Below, piece after piece: positions 1-13,000 of a stretch of 64,000 nt of DNA (its first letter is position 1; each line of letters starts with the position of its first letter). Origin of the DNA: Helicoverpa zea. Taxonomy: Eukaryota; Arthropoda; Insecta; Lepidoptera; Noctuidae. The position numbers were made by a program, and so were the translations under genes. The stretch spans positions 8,736,501-8,800,500 of the forward strand of contig NC_061469.1 of the NCBI RefSeq assembly GCF_022581195.2, in the 5' to 3' direction. Under the pieces are notes generated by a model. It did no database searches, was not told the DNA's origin, and was given only the letters and a program-made list of their open reading frames with translations.

Positions 1-1074
1 CACAGCTAAACCATTGAGAAAAGGCTAGGCGGATGTGTAATCACAGCTCTCTTCATGAATCAAAATTTGAAAATCAATTGTAAATACAGCCTTATTCAGA
101 TTCCCAATCAATTGAAACAAAACTAATCCGATCAGCGTTCTCGTTCAAAACAAAAGACGTTTCGTAAACCCACCGTATTTGTGAATACGCATGTAAAATG
201 TATAACGAAATAAACATACATTCCATTCCCGGGTCGTGTACGAAGATTTATACTGAAACGATGCGCGTAAATATTTCCTCAGGTTTTTCCCTTTGTCGTG
301 TATTTTTCCTTAAAAGGTAGGTGCGTACACCCTGTAGGTTTGTCTCCATGTCCGTGGATGGAGGGCCTTGTTGTGTCGAGATTAAAGACGACAGTAAAAT
401 CCTTTCACTTTGATTGATTCCTTCAATTAAGTTTAAGTGCTCTTCCGAATACTGAGCACCGGCTCTTGATTTTCACGATTGAAACGTTACCTACATGGAA
501 ATCGTAATTAAGTTTTATGACTTTTTTATGAGAACGTCAAGTGAATATTGTCTTCATAGATTACTCGTATTTCATGAAAAATAAAATAACTTGATATCGT
601 TACAACTTTACATAGGTAGTTCATAAACGTACCGTTTTATATTTTTCATTGCATTTGCCTACCGAAAATCTTCTTGTTCCCATTCGGACTGAATATTTGA
701 ATACGAAAGGCTTACCAGGAAATCTGGTCAGATACTAGCTAGATTAAAATCCAGCCTTACATTTCAATCTTTGTTTTGAACATCATTTATTTAGGTATAT
801 ACTTAGCTAGTCGTAGCCTGTAAATAGTTGGATGAGTATCAACCTAATATTTATTTAGACTTGTTACTTGATGTTGTTAACTGTACCATAGTTATAAGCT
901 TTTTTGTTTTCTAAGCTTTTCTGAGCTTCGTCATGAAAAAATATCCAAAACAACAAGAACATATAATACGACAGTACTGTCTAAACAGAAACTAAAATAG
1001 AGGCGGTTCACAAAGATGAGAAAAACATCCTATCCTACAAAACCTAACCACATTTCGTCTATCCCATCCAACAG
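1..1074. other. Non-coding stretch upstream of the first visible exon
   Basis: This AT-rich stretch shows no exon I can support. The first visible malate dehydrogenase exon begins at 1075 right after a clear acceptor, in the middle of the family's domain order, so this is probably intron. The exons for the NAD-binding N-terminus should lie before the window. Confidence 0.5.
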
Positions 1075-4000
1075 AACACAGATATAGTTCTAATGCTGGA
1101 AAGCGGCTACCTCAACGTGGACATGCCCTTCGAGAAGCGGTTCCTATACCAGGCGCCGATAGTAAAGTGCTATGCCGACGCCATCGCCAACGAGTGTCCC
1201 AAGGCGTTTATCATAGTGTGCGCCACGCCCATAGACTGTATGGTGCCTTTGATCGCTGAGGTAATGTCCATTTGTTGATATTGTTACGAAAACTTCGTGG
1301 TTAGGTCCGTGGCCGAGTCGTAAGGAACGCCAAATGTTGTTTTTTTACAAAGGTACGTTTTAAATGATAGCTGCCGTCTGCAAATGCCAGCCGCTAATGC
1401 CGAGATTTCATGTGATTCGCTGCAATTGCGGTCGGCAGTTGCAGTCGGCAGCTTGCTTTCAAAATGTACCTTAAGAATTTTGCATTTTGATGAAAAAGCA
1501 AGGCTTCATTTGACAGCTCTATTCACAAAACCATATGCTTTTGTCTTTCTTACTGGAGGTCAAGTTTTGAACAAAGATACTGAACACCTTTGTTATACAA
1601 TAGCGTATAATATTAATCTTTTATGTAAATAAACCGCCACGACCAAAAATAGAAAATTGTCTAACCAAACTCTTGGCCGCCGTTAAGTAGATGCTTAGTA
1701 CCGCGAAAATATGGGTCTCTGTCAGAAGATTAATGTTCCTGCCATATGTGGCGTCCCAGGGTTCTACGGAACTATTTAGTTAATAATATTTTAGAAGACT
1801 TATTTCAATGCGTACATATATTTATTTATACAAAGTGTACCTTATACTTATGGTGTATGCCACATTAATCTACTGTTTCTGCAGAAATCTATAAAAGGTT
1901 ATAAAATTTCTTATGATTAAACGGTTTATGGACTATTATAGTTCGGCCATTCAGAGAATGCGTTCCTGACACGTCGCGATTGAACTGACTGAATTATAAC
2001 ATTCATTGATTATTGATATAATAATGTTGTTTTAATGCTCCTCAATTGTTAAAACGGTAAACAACCAGCAAAAATATTTTTATCGTAACTGCAACGCCAT
2101 TGCAAAGTTACGTCGTCAGTTCAATCGCGACGTGTCAGGAACGCATTCTCTGAATGGCCGAACTATAATGTCTGACATCGACAATTTATTAGTTTAGATA
2201 CGAGCCATCAACTTCCCTTTCTTATTACAAAGCTCCTCTTTCAGAGTTGTAAAATGATTATTCGATAAAACATGGTTTTCAGTTCATTATGAACAAATTC
2301 CTGAGGTGTAGTGGTACAGCGACTTCATTAATAAAAATGCAGCAATAAAAAAATATCGCCCCCATTTACAAAAGACCTTCACCTATTTCCGACTACTGGA
2401 GGCATCTCCAGCAAATAAACTGGACCTCGTATTATGAAATACCGAACAATACTCGTTGAAAGTTAACCGTTGTCCGTTTGGCTTTGAAATAAATGCCCAC
2501 GATCAGCACAAGGCGAGTAATAAATATTGTACAGTATACATCTCCCTAGAGGCAAACATTCTCAATCTCGACTTGGATTGCGTTGTTCTCACAAATTCCA
2601 TTTGTAACAAAAGAGGAATTTGTCAAAAGGAGCACTGGAGCGGTTGTATTTACTGATCTTTGTAAACTGTGTGGGTGTATTGTGGAAAAAGTGAATCTGT
2701 TTTAGATTCAATCAGTGTTATGGGTTTTTGCAGGTAAATGACGTAAATCTGAGCATGACCCAAATAAATTTTAGGCCTTCACTATAGACCAGAATTTAGT
2801 GCATAGCAATTTTACTCTTCTAAGGCCAAAGTCCAAATCTAAGATCATATACCTACTTACTCCTAATGTGGGCCTTATCTTAGTCCAGTCCTTTGAAGAT
2901 AATAGAACAATAGTGCTAATAAACTAAATTGTTTCACTCCCCTTCCCGGCCATATTACGGCAATATAGCTGTTTCTCTTCGTCAGTAATTTTAGCAAGTC
3001 AATATTTATCGAGCGCAGTAATTGTCTGGCCAAAATAATACGTTGTTTTGTTTACCATATTTCACTAAAGCTTTGAAATTCATGTTCGGATTATCCATGT
3101 TTGGTTGCAAATCGAATTATTATGTGGGCTTAGTTTGTGTTTCCATTCTATTCAGTTCATCATTCTGTTTGGCTACGTTTTGCATTTGACACATACTTAT
3201 ACGTACCTATGTAGGTATATAGACACACAGTAGAAGTCAGTATTTCTGAGACTGAAACAGATTTGTTTCCATAAGAAGTTTGTCTTTTTTTATGGAAAAA
3301 TAATTATATCCTTGTCGAATTTGCTCGAGTTTCAGTTGACATCTTACTATTTCAAACGTCTGCCTTACAGCCCTTTCACACGGCAGTCCAGTTTTGCAGG
3401 ACCGGCATTTTACTGTATCCTGCAAAACTTAACTACGTGTGAACACAGCGTCCGTTTTTGCAGGATTCCCGCTTTTTATTGGACGAACGATCCAGTTTCA
3501 AGTGACAAAACCGAATCGCACAAATCGACGGGAACAGCATTTGGTAGGATCCTGCATGCGGTTTGCTCGTGTGAACACTAGCATATAATATCTTTTGCGA
3601 TCAAACAGGATCCTGCAAAAAACGGTGTCCTGCAAAATACGGAACTTCCGTGTGAAGCGGCCGTTACAGTGCGTCATCATCCGTCTAGTTCTTTCCCATT
3701 GTTTTCAAGTATACATATCCCCCTAAAAATAAACGTCTCAATTCAATAAACCTAAGTTGTTTTTGTTCGAGCCGTAACTTACGTAACAGGGGTTGCAGAA
3801 AAAAAGCAACGCACAGCCGCGCCGTGTCGATCCTCACCAGTTTTCTCTTGAACAGAGAAGAAAAACTTTGAACTATCCGAACTTTCCTCACGATTCCCAT
3901 TAGTTTTATTTCCCGACAACATCTTAGCATGTTTTGTGGCTTCATTATTGCGTTTTCAGAGTTGCTTTGTAATACTCGTGAGTGACTTATTAAACAAATA

Positions 4001-6704
4001 GCTACTAAGCATGGTTCTGTCACGCAACTTTATATTTTATCGTTAATCTAAATATTCGCTTATCTTCAATTTGTCGGCTATGGTTTTTGGGTCAACAAAC
4101 AATATTGATTTTGTGAATTCTGTCGACGGGGGGTACTTACCTGTATGTTTTAATTTACACGTTTTATGAATTTTAATTTGCGTGCCGAACAATTTCTCTG
4201 GTCTCCTAACCAAATTTGTTCGGCACGCACTACTAAAAGGTTGAATGTACATTTTATATTAAATAAAAGACTTGCACAATTTTTAAGTTGCATAAGTTTT
4301 AAGGTCCAAAAATACTTACAATAAATCAAACGACCATCCAAACTCCTTTCAAGTAATTAACCCGCATGAACCTACCCTCATTCCATTTCCCACCTTGGCA
4401 GACGTTAAAAGAGACAGGCTGGTACGACCCGAAGAGGCTGCTGGGCTCACTGGCCGTGCCAGAGATGCGCGCGAGCACGCTAGCTGCGCGCGCGCTGTGT
4501 CTCGAGCCGCGGTACACTCGCGTGCCGTGCGTTGGGGGCACTGAAGGCGATTCCTTAGTACCCTTGTTCTCTAAGGCTGTTGAGTACTTCGATTTCGCTC
4601 AGGTAGATATCTAAGCTTTTGAGTTTTATGTAGCTAAAATTGTTAACCTCTGCAAGAAACTAATTATTATTCGTCTCCTATTCTATGCTCCCGTTATTTT
4701 ATCCAATCAATTTTGTTACATGTATTCTACTCCAAACAGCAAAGATTTTACTACTATTTACCAATCGAATAATAATAAATGCAATACTTAATCGGATTTA
4801 AAAGTCAATGCGAATCCCTACAGTGTCGATCAACAGAACTCCAATCCTAACGTCCATAATCCCGAGTTAATCCCGTAATTCCTTAATTCCGTTTTCCAGC
4901 ACAATGCCGAAATGATGACGGATGCGGTGAGGAATGCTCCGGCCGCTGTCGCCAGGAGCGATGGTCCTTGCTTGAGGGTGGGGGACCTCAGCGAGGCACA
5001 CGCTCTCGCCGGCCTAGTGACCACCGTAGCTCACGCACTCCTCTGCCACGATATACCACGAGTGACGGGTTTCGTCGAAACCGACCTTGGACAAGTCATA
5101 TCACCTGCCAAGTTAATATCCCAATCATTTTTATTCGACTTTAAGACTGTATTGTTAGTAGCTTTATCTGATTAATCAATTCTTGCCATTTCGCCAGTCA
5201 CGTGACTGACGCAGGGAAACCTAAGCTACGATTTGATTGTCAATCTTCGTTGTTATTGGTTGAATAATATTACGTACACGTTTGACGTAATCTTGAGTTG
5301 TCACAGGATTGCAATAACTTAACAAATGCACGGTTAGACTGAATATCATTTCAGTTTGCATTCAGCTCCACCCGAGTTTGATGTTTCGACATAAAAAAGA
5401 CAAGGATGAAAGAAAAGTCATGTCTGTAATATTATAAGCCATAATACGCACGATACTTTTCCTAACCAAAATACTTCGGAAAATTATAATTTTAATTTTG
5501 CAACGCAACTTACGTAAGTTATAAAAGCCCAAAATGCTAAGGGTAGTGGCGACTTGATGGATAGACTCATTTATCAACGCCAAGCCGAAAAGCGTTGCGA
5601 TATAGAAACTATTTTGTATAGTGGTGCTTAGTCCTCTAAATTACAAGAATATCGGTCATGGATAGCTTAAATATGAATCGTCAGGATTAAATGGAGTTCA
5701 CGCGGTTGCATTTCTTTAAGCCAGTACAATATAAATCGTGTATGCACGTAAAATTTTTAGCTACATCTCAGCTCTTCTTTTTAGTTTATATTCCGGTAAC
5801 CATATATTTTTATTACCTACAATATCAAGATACAACGTTCCGTTTGTCACAAAATACGGCTATTCTGTTGCTGTGATTCGTTCAGTGTTACGTGATAACA
5901 GTATTTATTGGAAATGTAATAGAAGAATACACCAAGGTCTTCTGCCTGCAGATTCATCGCGAGCACTGTGGAAATTGGCGGCAGTGGCATCATTAAGAAC
6001 CTTGGCCTACCTAGGATGACTGAAACGGAGACCACGAATGTGAATCTGGCTCTGCACCACTTGGGTTATAAACGAAGGATGGTGAAGGAGTGGTATTCTA
6101 AATACTGCAGTTCCTCGACGAGACTGGACGCCTGTCAATTCCAGTTCTTCTATCCTAAATCTTATGAGAGATTTGACGATTGTGCTTACGCGACTATGTG
6201 ATTTGAAGTGATTTTGTATGTGGGTGTCTATCAAAATTTTTTGTTAACGTTTTTGGTACCGTTTTGGTTAAGTAAATATGCAAGTGTTTATATTTTATAA
6301 ATAAAATGTTGTTTTCTTACTTCTGCATTTTTTATTTGTAGTTTAGATTAATCGTCTTTTTGCGGATAAATTAGGCTCTAAAAAAATGGTCGCATTAATT
6401 TTGATCAGTATTGTGATGGTTTTCTTTATTTTACCGATGCAGATATGTCGCAACTGACTTGCTACTGAACCACAGAGGCGTTTTCAAGAAGTTCGAATTC
6501 CCTGACAAACTGAACTCTTACGAGCTCGGCTTGATAGACATGTCTTTGTGTAAAGTAGTAAAGAACTATGATCTTGCCATGGAATGGTACCGATCCAACT
6601 ACGATTGCTTCGTGGAGAGAGGCCGAAGTACAATGAAGAAAAATTTCCAATCACCAAGACACTACGAGCGTCTAGAAGATTGTGCCAAACATTTGGTAGA
6701 CTAA
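1075..6704 (+). CDS. Malate dehydrogenase paralogue (3' part), probable pseudoenzyme
   Basis: Visible exons are 1075-1260, 4402-4602, 4900-5111 and then one of two terminal exons, 5952-6201 or 6443-6704. The phases join exactly. The protein follows mitochondrial/cytosolic MDH order: the loop before the NPVN segment, the IAE...YDPKRLLG strand, a GG-x-x-G segment, and VISPAKF near the end. About 282 residues are visible; MDH is normally about 330-340, so the Rossmann GxxGxxG exons lie upstream of the window. Two hallmark positions have changed. The catalytic histidine of GGHAG is threonine (GGTEGD), and the NPVN asparagine is aspartate (TPID). From family knowledge, loss of that histidine should abolish malate oxidation. 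The reading frames are otherwise intact, so this looks like a maintained divergent paralogue rather than a dead copy. Its function is unknown. Confidence 0.85.
1937..2167 (+). mobile_element. MITE family 1, copy 1 (TATAGTTCGGCC ends)
   Basis: This 231-bp element sits in an MDH intron. It has long terminal inverted repeats starting TATAGTTCGGCCATTCAGAG and ending in the complement. The inner arms contain GACACGTCGCGATTGAACTGAC on both sides. It carries no ORF. Copies at 23521-23751 (inverted) and 28136-28356 (same orientation) are nearly identical, indicating recent activity. The ends suggest insertion at TA or TATA, but the superfamily is not certain. Confidence 0.85.
3371..3663. mobile_element. 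MITE with CTTCACACGG-type ends
   Basis: The ends are imperfect inverted repeats: CCCTTTCACACGG on the left, and the complement of CGGCCGCTTCACACGG on the right. Internal GTGTGAACAC motifs and TTTTGCAGGA motifs occur in both orientations. TTACAG flanks both sides (3365-3370 and 3664-3669), a candidate target duplication. It has no coding capacity and lies in the long MDH intron 1261-4401. Confidence 0.6.
4179..4229. repeat. Short inverted repeat (hairpin)
   Basis: TGCGTGCCGAACAATTT at 4179-4195 is mirrored by AAATTTGTTCGGCACGCA at 4212-4229, leaving a 16-base loop. It lies in the MDH intron about 170 bp before the next exon. It could be a tiny MITE remnant; no function can be read from it. 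Confidence 0.6.
5952..6201 (+). CDS. Alternative terminal exon A of the MDH paralogue
   Basis: An acceptor ends at 5951. The exon starts with an A that completes a lysine codon (AA|A) from the donor at 5111/5112, then reads FIASTVEIGGSGIIKNLG, which matches the MDH C-terminal 'KYFASPVELGPNG' region. It has 82 codons and a stop at 6199-6201, followed by a possible AATAAA at 6300. It is homologous to exon B at 6443-6704, with the same phase and similar length; both end with a YERF/L-D/E-DCA motif. The pair is best read as mutually exclusive last exons. Confidence 0.8.
6443..6704 (+). CDS. Alternative terminal exon B of the MDH paralogue
   Basis: An acceptor (TTACCGATGCAG) ends at 6442. The exon again begins with A and then reads YVATDLLLNHRGVFKKFEFP, aligning with exon A and with the MDH C-terminal domain. 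It has 86 codons, a stop at 6702-6704 and a possible AATAAA at 6947. No other exon of a second MDH gene lies between A and B, so exon B either replaces A in an isoform or is the last remnant of a duplicated gene. The open frame and matching phase favour the isoform reading. Confidence 0.75.
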
Positions 6705-7005
6705 GTGTTCGGAGATAAGCTTCATATGGTCGTTTCTCCCGTTGTTTAAGGAACATGATTCTGATCACAACAGGGTGCCTATGTTTTATGTACTAGTAAA
6801 TAGATCGAAAGCGTGACGCTGTATACCAAGTATTTGTATGAACCAAGTTTGTTGTTGCTGTAAGTGAAAAGGTGTTAAATCCAAGTTTCATATAAAATTT
6901 GTTAAGTAAAAAAAAATAGTAAAGTAACTGTAAAAGTTGAGGTAAAAATAAAATAAAAAATACTTCATTTTACATACTGTTTAATTTATCACACATCTGT
7001 ATCAT
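6705..7005. other. Convergent 3' ends of the MDH paralogue and the lipase
   Basis: About 300 bp separate the plus-strand stop of MDH exon B from the minus-strand lipase stop. The interval is AT-rich and contains a plus-strand AATAAA at 6947. The two transcripts may overlap tail to tail. Confidence 0.55.
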
Positions 7006-10000
7006 CTATGGTCCATTTCTTGCGAAGGGCGGACTACCATTTGTTTTGAAGTACATTTTGCCGGACATCCTGAAAAATATGAAATCTTCATTAACATTTC
7101 ATGATTTTTTCCATTTTCCGTTATTACCTAAAATTTATTCCAAAAAAGACAAAAGAGCCTATAAGACTTCTCAGCGCAAGCCGCAAAAAATGCAATAACA
7201 TGCTAATCCAGTTGATCCATTGAAATGTTAAGCCAAAATTATTATGAAGGAGAAGAAATCTTATGATTGGCACGTCTATACTCAGTTACATTCAGACAGA
7301 CTTGCTTTACACTACAGTTGTAAAGGCAGTCCAAATATTGACACAACCAGTGTTAAGACCCCTAGTCTCCTTCAATCACAACCGGCCAATCGTAACGTAA
7401 AAAGGTAAAAGGCTTTAGGGCTCTTGGTAAAGTAATGACCACGCATAAAGGTTGGGTAAGTACAGTTCAGTTAGTTATGCTGGTACTTCTAATATGTTCT
7501 GAGTCATTTTTATTTCATTTCCCTTTTAATAGCTAGATCCAAGAAACAAAATCTTGACAAAAATTGAAGGATCTTTTTCAGTTGTCATCTTACTTCAAAA
7601 TAAATTCTTATAAGCGTTCCACTAATCAGCTAGCAATAAAAAACCAGACTGGTCTAATTAATAACAAGGCACATAACACTCAAACATTACTATAAACAAT
7701 CTTTCAAATACTCTTATCATAATCTATGAGCAGAAATAGCAAATCTTCCAATATTAACAACTTACGGCGGCCCAGCTGCGATGCCCATGTACCCGTCGCC
7801 TTGGAAGCTGCAAGGCCTCGTGGCAGAGGTCCAATCGAGGCACAGAGTCGCCGGGAACCCTCGGGGATTACTCAGAGACTCTGAGTAGAGACGCCAAGCG
7901 CGGACGTGACTGCACCCGTCTGGGGAGGAGTGTCGGTTTCAATAATTTTCAAATAAGGGTTTGAAGAATTCTTTTTTTAAAACGTTGGGAGCATATTGGG
8001 TTTATTCGTCGTTTTTCCATTCATTCGCTTTATAATGCTTGTACTCGGCCACACTATGTACTGTTACTCTTACAGCCTGTTCATCGTCCCACTGCTGAGC
8101 ACAGGCCTCCTCTCACACGAAGAAGGATTGAGCATTAATCACTATGTACACTATGTACTATGTAGGTATATTACACACAAGTGAGGAATACTATTTAATA
8201 GACATGACATCGTTGTATTTGAATTAGCAAAACAGGCACCTAACAACAATAAAAGTTATATGATAAACGTGTTCTAGACCTAATTCCTCACAAGTATAAG
8301 TGTAGCATCATTTACTTAACGCCCACACAATCAGTTAATTTCTGTAGTCACACGACAAGATTAATAGCCGACTGTGGGTGTACCGTGTATATGTTACCGT
8401 AAGATTACAAACATCGTTAGATTACAATCTATCTCGAGAGATTGTAAACTGTCGAATTATTGTGAACCGTAACATCTGATTGCAATTTAACGCATTATTT
8501 TTCGCTATATTATAATCTATCGATGAGAAATTGTCAAATTGTCAACTGTCCGAAAGCTCTCTCTGATTGGTCAGTCTTTTTGTAAGATCGACCAATCACG
8601 ACCAGCCGTTCTGTTCCCATGGAGTTCCCGTAGAGTTAGGAATGAAATAGAGGTGTCAGTTAAATAAAATAAATGCTCTTCAAAAATTCTTCAAGTATTA
8701 AATTTATATAAAAATAACTCTTATAAAAATACAGTTAGGTATTTTGTCTTCAAATAAAAGGGGTGCTCATTAAACAGGCTTCTTTTTAATATCATTATTC
8801 GCCCCCAAAAATGTATGTTGCCTTCTAAATTACTAAGTCAGCCACAATTAATAAAGCGTCGAGCATCTAAATAATACTATCTTAGCCACGAGTTATCTTC
8901 CACTCTAAATACAACTCAGCATGATGGTTATTTTTTTGCATCTAAAGTAGCATGCATTCTAACAGTAAACTTCTTAAATACTATTAAATGACATCATAAA
9001 AATATTTATTTACCTTCTAATTTTTTAACTCGTACCTACTGAGTTTTTTGTTTAAAATATAACACATCCCATATTAATTGACCCAGCATGGAAGTAAGCA
9101 TGCAACATGCAGCAAGCATAACTTCTGTCACGGCTCCGGCGCTGCGGGGCTCCGGCGGTCCCATGCGAGCTTATCGTCGCAGATGGTTTTCACGCTCACC
9201 ACCGCAGCTTCGGCTTGCTGGCCGGCAGAGCCGGCCAGCCTCAGCCGCGGCGGCGAGCGCTGAAACTACCTGCGCCTCAGCTCGCAGGCCGCCTCGCCCC
9301 TCCGCGCCTACGCGGTTTTGAATTGCACTCTAGGGGTAGGGCAGACAAGACTACGTGGAGTCGGTTTTGCAGCGATTCGTTTTCGTCACTAACTTCAATT
9401 TTTAATACGATTTTTAATTGTGTGTAATTTGAGTCTTAAAAATTAAGTACAATTTTTGATTTTATAAAAAATTAAACCGTCACTTATTTTTAACCGACTT
9501 CCCAAAAAGGAGGAGGTTATCAATTCGGCCGGTATGTTTTTTTTTTTTTTTTTTTTTTTTCTATGTATGTACATCGATTACTCCGAGGTTTATAGACCGA
9601 TTTACGTGATTCTTTTTTTGTTCGACGCGGAATAGCTGCCAGTTGGTCCCATAGTCATCAGGTCAGGATCTGATCATGGAAACCCTAAGAAATCGAGGGC
9701 AACCTTCGAAAGTTGTAGGTATACATAGGGTAAAAACTTGACACTCAGGTGTATGCCTAAAAACACTATACAACAGTGAAGGTTTGGAGTTGACCTGATG
9801 ATGGAGACCAGAGAGGGTCGAGGGAACTCGACAACTGAATATGTAAACTACCTCGTGTTTGGGCTTATATTATTTGTATTGACGAGACCTTTGCAAAAGT
9901 GAAGGTTTGGAGCTGACCTGATGATGGAGACCAGAAAAGGTCGAGGAAAATCGACACGTGAATATGTAAAATATCTCGTATTTGGGCTTATATTCTTTGT

Positions 10001-13000
10001 ATTGATGAGAACTTTCCACTTATATGGATAGGGACAACTATTCATATCACTGAAAAGCTGTAAATAAAAAACTTTTTTACAAAAAAATTAAACCGACTTC
10101 CAAAAACACTAAAAAGCAAAAAAAAAACTAATTTTAGGTGCATCGGCCTAGAAGGCGGTGGCAAAATTAACTTAGTAACATTCATAAGGCACCGACTTCT
10201 AGGCCGATGCACCTAAAATTAGTTTTTTTTTTGCTTTTTAGTGTTTTTGGAAGTCGGTTTAATTTTTTTGTAAAAAAGTTTTTGCACGTCAAAGAGCTGT
10301 GACACCGGGAGTTGCAAAGAACATTGTCTTTTTTGGCGTTCTACCAATCAGCGCGCAAGATGCATTCCGTTCTACGCCAGTTGACAATTTGACCGCTCTA
10401 CATCGCTCTCGATCTTACAAAAAGACTGACCAATCAGGGAGAGCTTTCGGACAGTTGACAATTTGACAATTTCTCATCGATAGATTATAATATAGCGAAA
10501 AATAATGCGTTAAATTGCAATCATATGTTACGGTTCACAATAATTCGACAGTTTACAATCTCTCGAGATAGATTGTAATCTAACGATGTTTGTAATCTTA
10601 CGGTGACATATACATTTATATCTCTCTTTTGTTTCCCAAATATAAGGACCCACATGACGCGGTGTTAATAGAGACAAATTAGTGAATAAATATATCTAAC
10701 GAAATAAATATGTGTTAAATAGTGATTGTAGAATATTCACAGCAAGTAGGATGTATGAATTTCTTTCTTACAACATTTGAAAGTTCCTTCAGCTATAGCT
10801 TTTTTAATCTTTCCATCTTACATTTCCATGCGCAATCTTTCAATGCACTACCTTTCAATGAAATCTCAAGGTCCATACCACGCCAACCGTGGTCAAGTGG
10901 TATTATGATTATTTGATTACACATTCCTTAACCTACATATTTTTCTAACAGCCTACATTCCCATGTAGGTATATTTATTTTGTTCGGGAGCGTCTTGTAA
11001 GGGGACACTGTGCTCCTAACTAATCTGCTATTGACATTTTGCCTTAACGATCAATCTTTGGCCTAAAGCCAAGTGGTAGCTTACCTACGACAGTTAGGTA
11101 AAATATGAGGTTATCGCATTCTAGGGTTGAACGAACTAAATTGATAAACGATTCGTATCGATATTTTGGACAAGTTGCTGATTTAAAATTTTGATAAATT
11201 AAATCTAGACCTAGAAACTAGACAGTTTATTAGTGAAGGTACTAGTATATAAGATGGTAAATATGTAGTACCAAGTTTACATATTAAAATAACATTGGTA
11301 TTTTTCTACGACTAGTAAACAGGTCGTTGCCGTAGCGTAAAATTTTGTTTAAAACTTTAATTTTCTATCTGCAGTAGCAATAAGAAATAAGTTTTTCTCT
11401 GCAATCATATTTTTTGTTCTTTCTGTTTCTAGAAGCGAGATTATTCTGCCTGATATATATCTAAAACTGCCTCGTTGGTCTAGCTGTCGCAAGTGCGGCT
11501 GCTGAGCACGAGGTCTCGGGTTCGATTCCCGAGTCGGGCCGAAATCGCTTTGTGGGTTTTAGAAGACTTTCACATAGCAGCCCGGAGCCTGGAAGGTGGT
11601 GATTGATACACCCGTGCATCGGAGAGCACGTAAATGTCGGTCCTGCGCCTGATCTCTTTCCGGTCGTGTCGGATTGCCGTCCCATCGGGCTATGAGAGTT
11701 AAGGAATAGTGAGTGCACCTGTGTCTGCGCAAATGCTCGTGCACTATAATATGTCCTGCGCAGCTGGCTAATCTCCTTACATGAGAACAGCCGCCGTAGC
11801 CGATAATCGGCTAGGAGAACATCATCATCATCATTCTGCCTGATTTACAGAGATTTAGGTATACACGATCGGTACATATGAGATTTATTCATAATATGTA
11901 GTTCATAATGAGTCTTTTGTAGGTAGACAGTGAACAACACACGCCATATTAAGTTTTTTTTTTACCTATTTAAGAAAGTACATAATATACTGCTATTCAT
12001 AGTCAGCAAAACCTTCTTATATACCCAAGACTTAAGTAATTAATATGCAAGCAAGAGCTTCTGCTAATCCATTTGATTATCTCGAGCTCGGATTCAGGGC
12101 AGTAGATAACCATCTCTTCTGAAATACAACGCGATATCCCTTGCCAAAATCTTTCAGAAAATGTCACAGCTATGAAATGTGTTACTTCCTTATAAATTCT
12201 CCATGCCAGCAAAATGTATTGTGAGTTTATATCAAAATGTAGAATGCTGAAATGTCGATAAATTATCAGAAAATTGAGTTCAGCTCTATTTATTTTTGTG
12301 TTTGCACAGCAGAAAGGTTGATTATTTTTAGAAGCACTTTTACTTTCTCGTTTTCATCGGTCTTAACATAGTTTTAAACTTCATCTCCCTCGCTAACCCC
12401 CAGTACATAAAACTAGGAAAATGCATTTTATTTTCACTTTCACTATACCTACTTCAAGTTTTTCGGACACCTGATTCCCTTTTGTCGATAAACCACGCGA
12501 AAATCGAGTGTTGTTCATTTAATTTGCCTTTATGAATACAACCATTTGTAGGCACGTCAAAAGCCTACGAGTGGCCCAAATATTTCCGCATCATCACAGT
12601 TAATTAACGTGCCTTTATAGTCGAACATAAAACATGTATTCGTGCGAGTTTTACGAAGCATTCCTTTGTACTGGATCATTTTTTTTTGTATAACGGAACG
12701 TAGGTACGTACTTGTAACGACCTGTAAACATAGTTTGATGTTTAACCTCGGGCGTAATGAGAGTGGTCTTAATTGTGAATCGTACAAAGGACTGAGAAAT
12801 GAGATTAAAAATTCTTGTGCTTGTATTGTTTAGCACAAATAACCGAGACATGTTATTATATCAAATCTGCCAGCATTTTTAATGTAGTTTAACATATTGT
12901 AAATATTGTAATTACTTAAGTATAATAAGCTTATTTTATTTATACTTAATTAACAGAACAGTGGCTTCAAAAGACCATCCTCTATATTTCGCGTCCCTAT

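Larger units (their letters stand above)
8387..10613. mobile_element. Long-TIR non-autonomous DNA transposon with internal insertions
   Basis: Inverted repeats of about 205 bp (8387-8591 and 10409-10613) begin GTATATGT[T/C]ACCGTAAG and stay highly similar to 'TTTTTGTAAGATCGA'. The 2.2-kb body has no transposase-like ORF. It holds a GC-rich patch (9110-9320), a repeat-rich block beginning 'ACCGACTTCCCAAAAAGG', a poly-T run at 9539-9560, two ~122-bp tandem repeats (9775-10018) and a near-perfect hairpin (10066-10283). It lies inside lipase intron 7920-14844. The superfamily is not identifiable from the ends alone. Confidence 0.8.

Noticed and set aside
9088..9427. Arg/Ala-rich ORFs in a GC-rich patch
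   Set aside because: The composition is low-complexity from local GC content, with no start context, splice signal or domain. They lie inside a mobile element.
11466..11540. tRNA-like sequence at the SINE heads (also 29463 and 62915)
   Set aside because: Good A and B boxes, but the cloverleaf is degenerate and the units continue into SINE bodies with target duplications, so they are not tRNA genes.
12003..12212. Minus-strand ORF containing AWRIYKEVTHFI, considered as the lipase CSH exon
   Set aside because: No acceptor or CSH motif is present. The true exon, with CSHVRAWRLYSES, splice signals and correct phase, is at 7766-7919.
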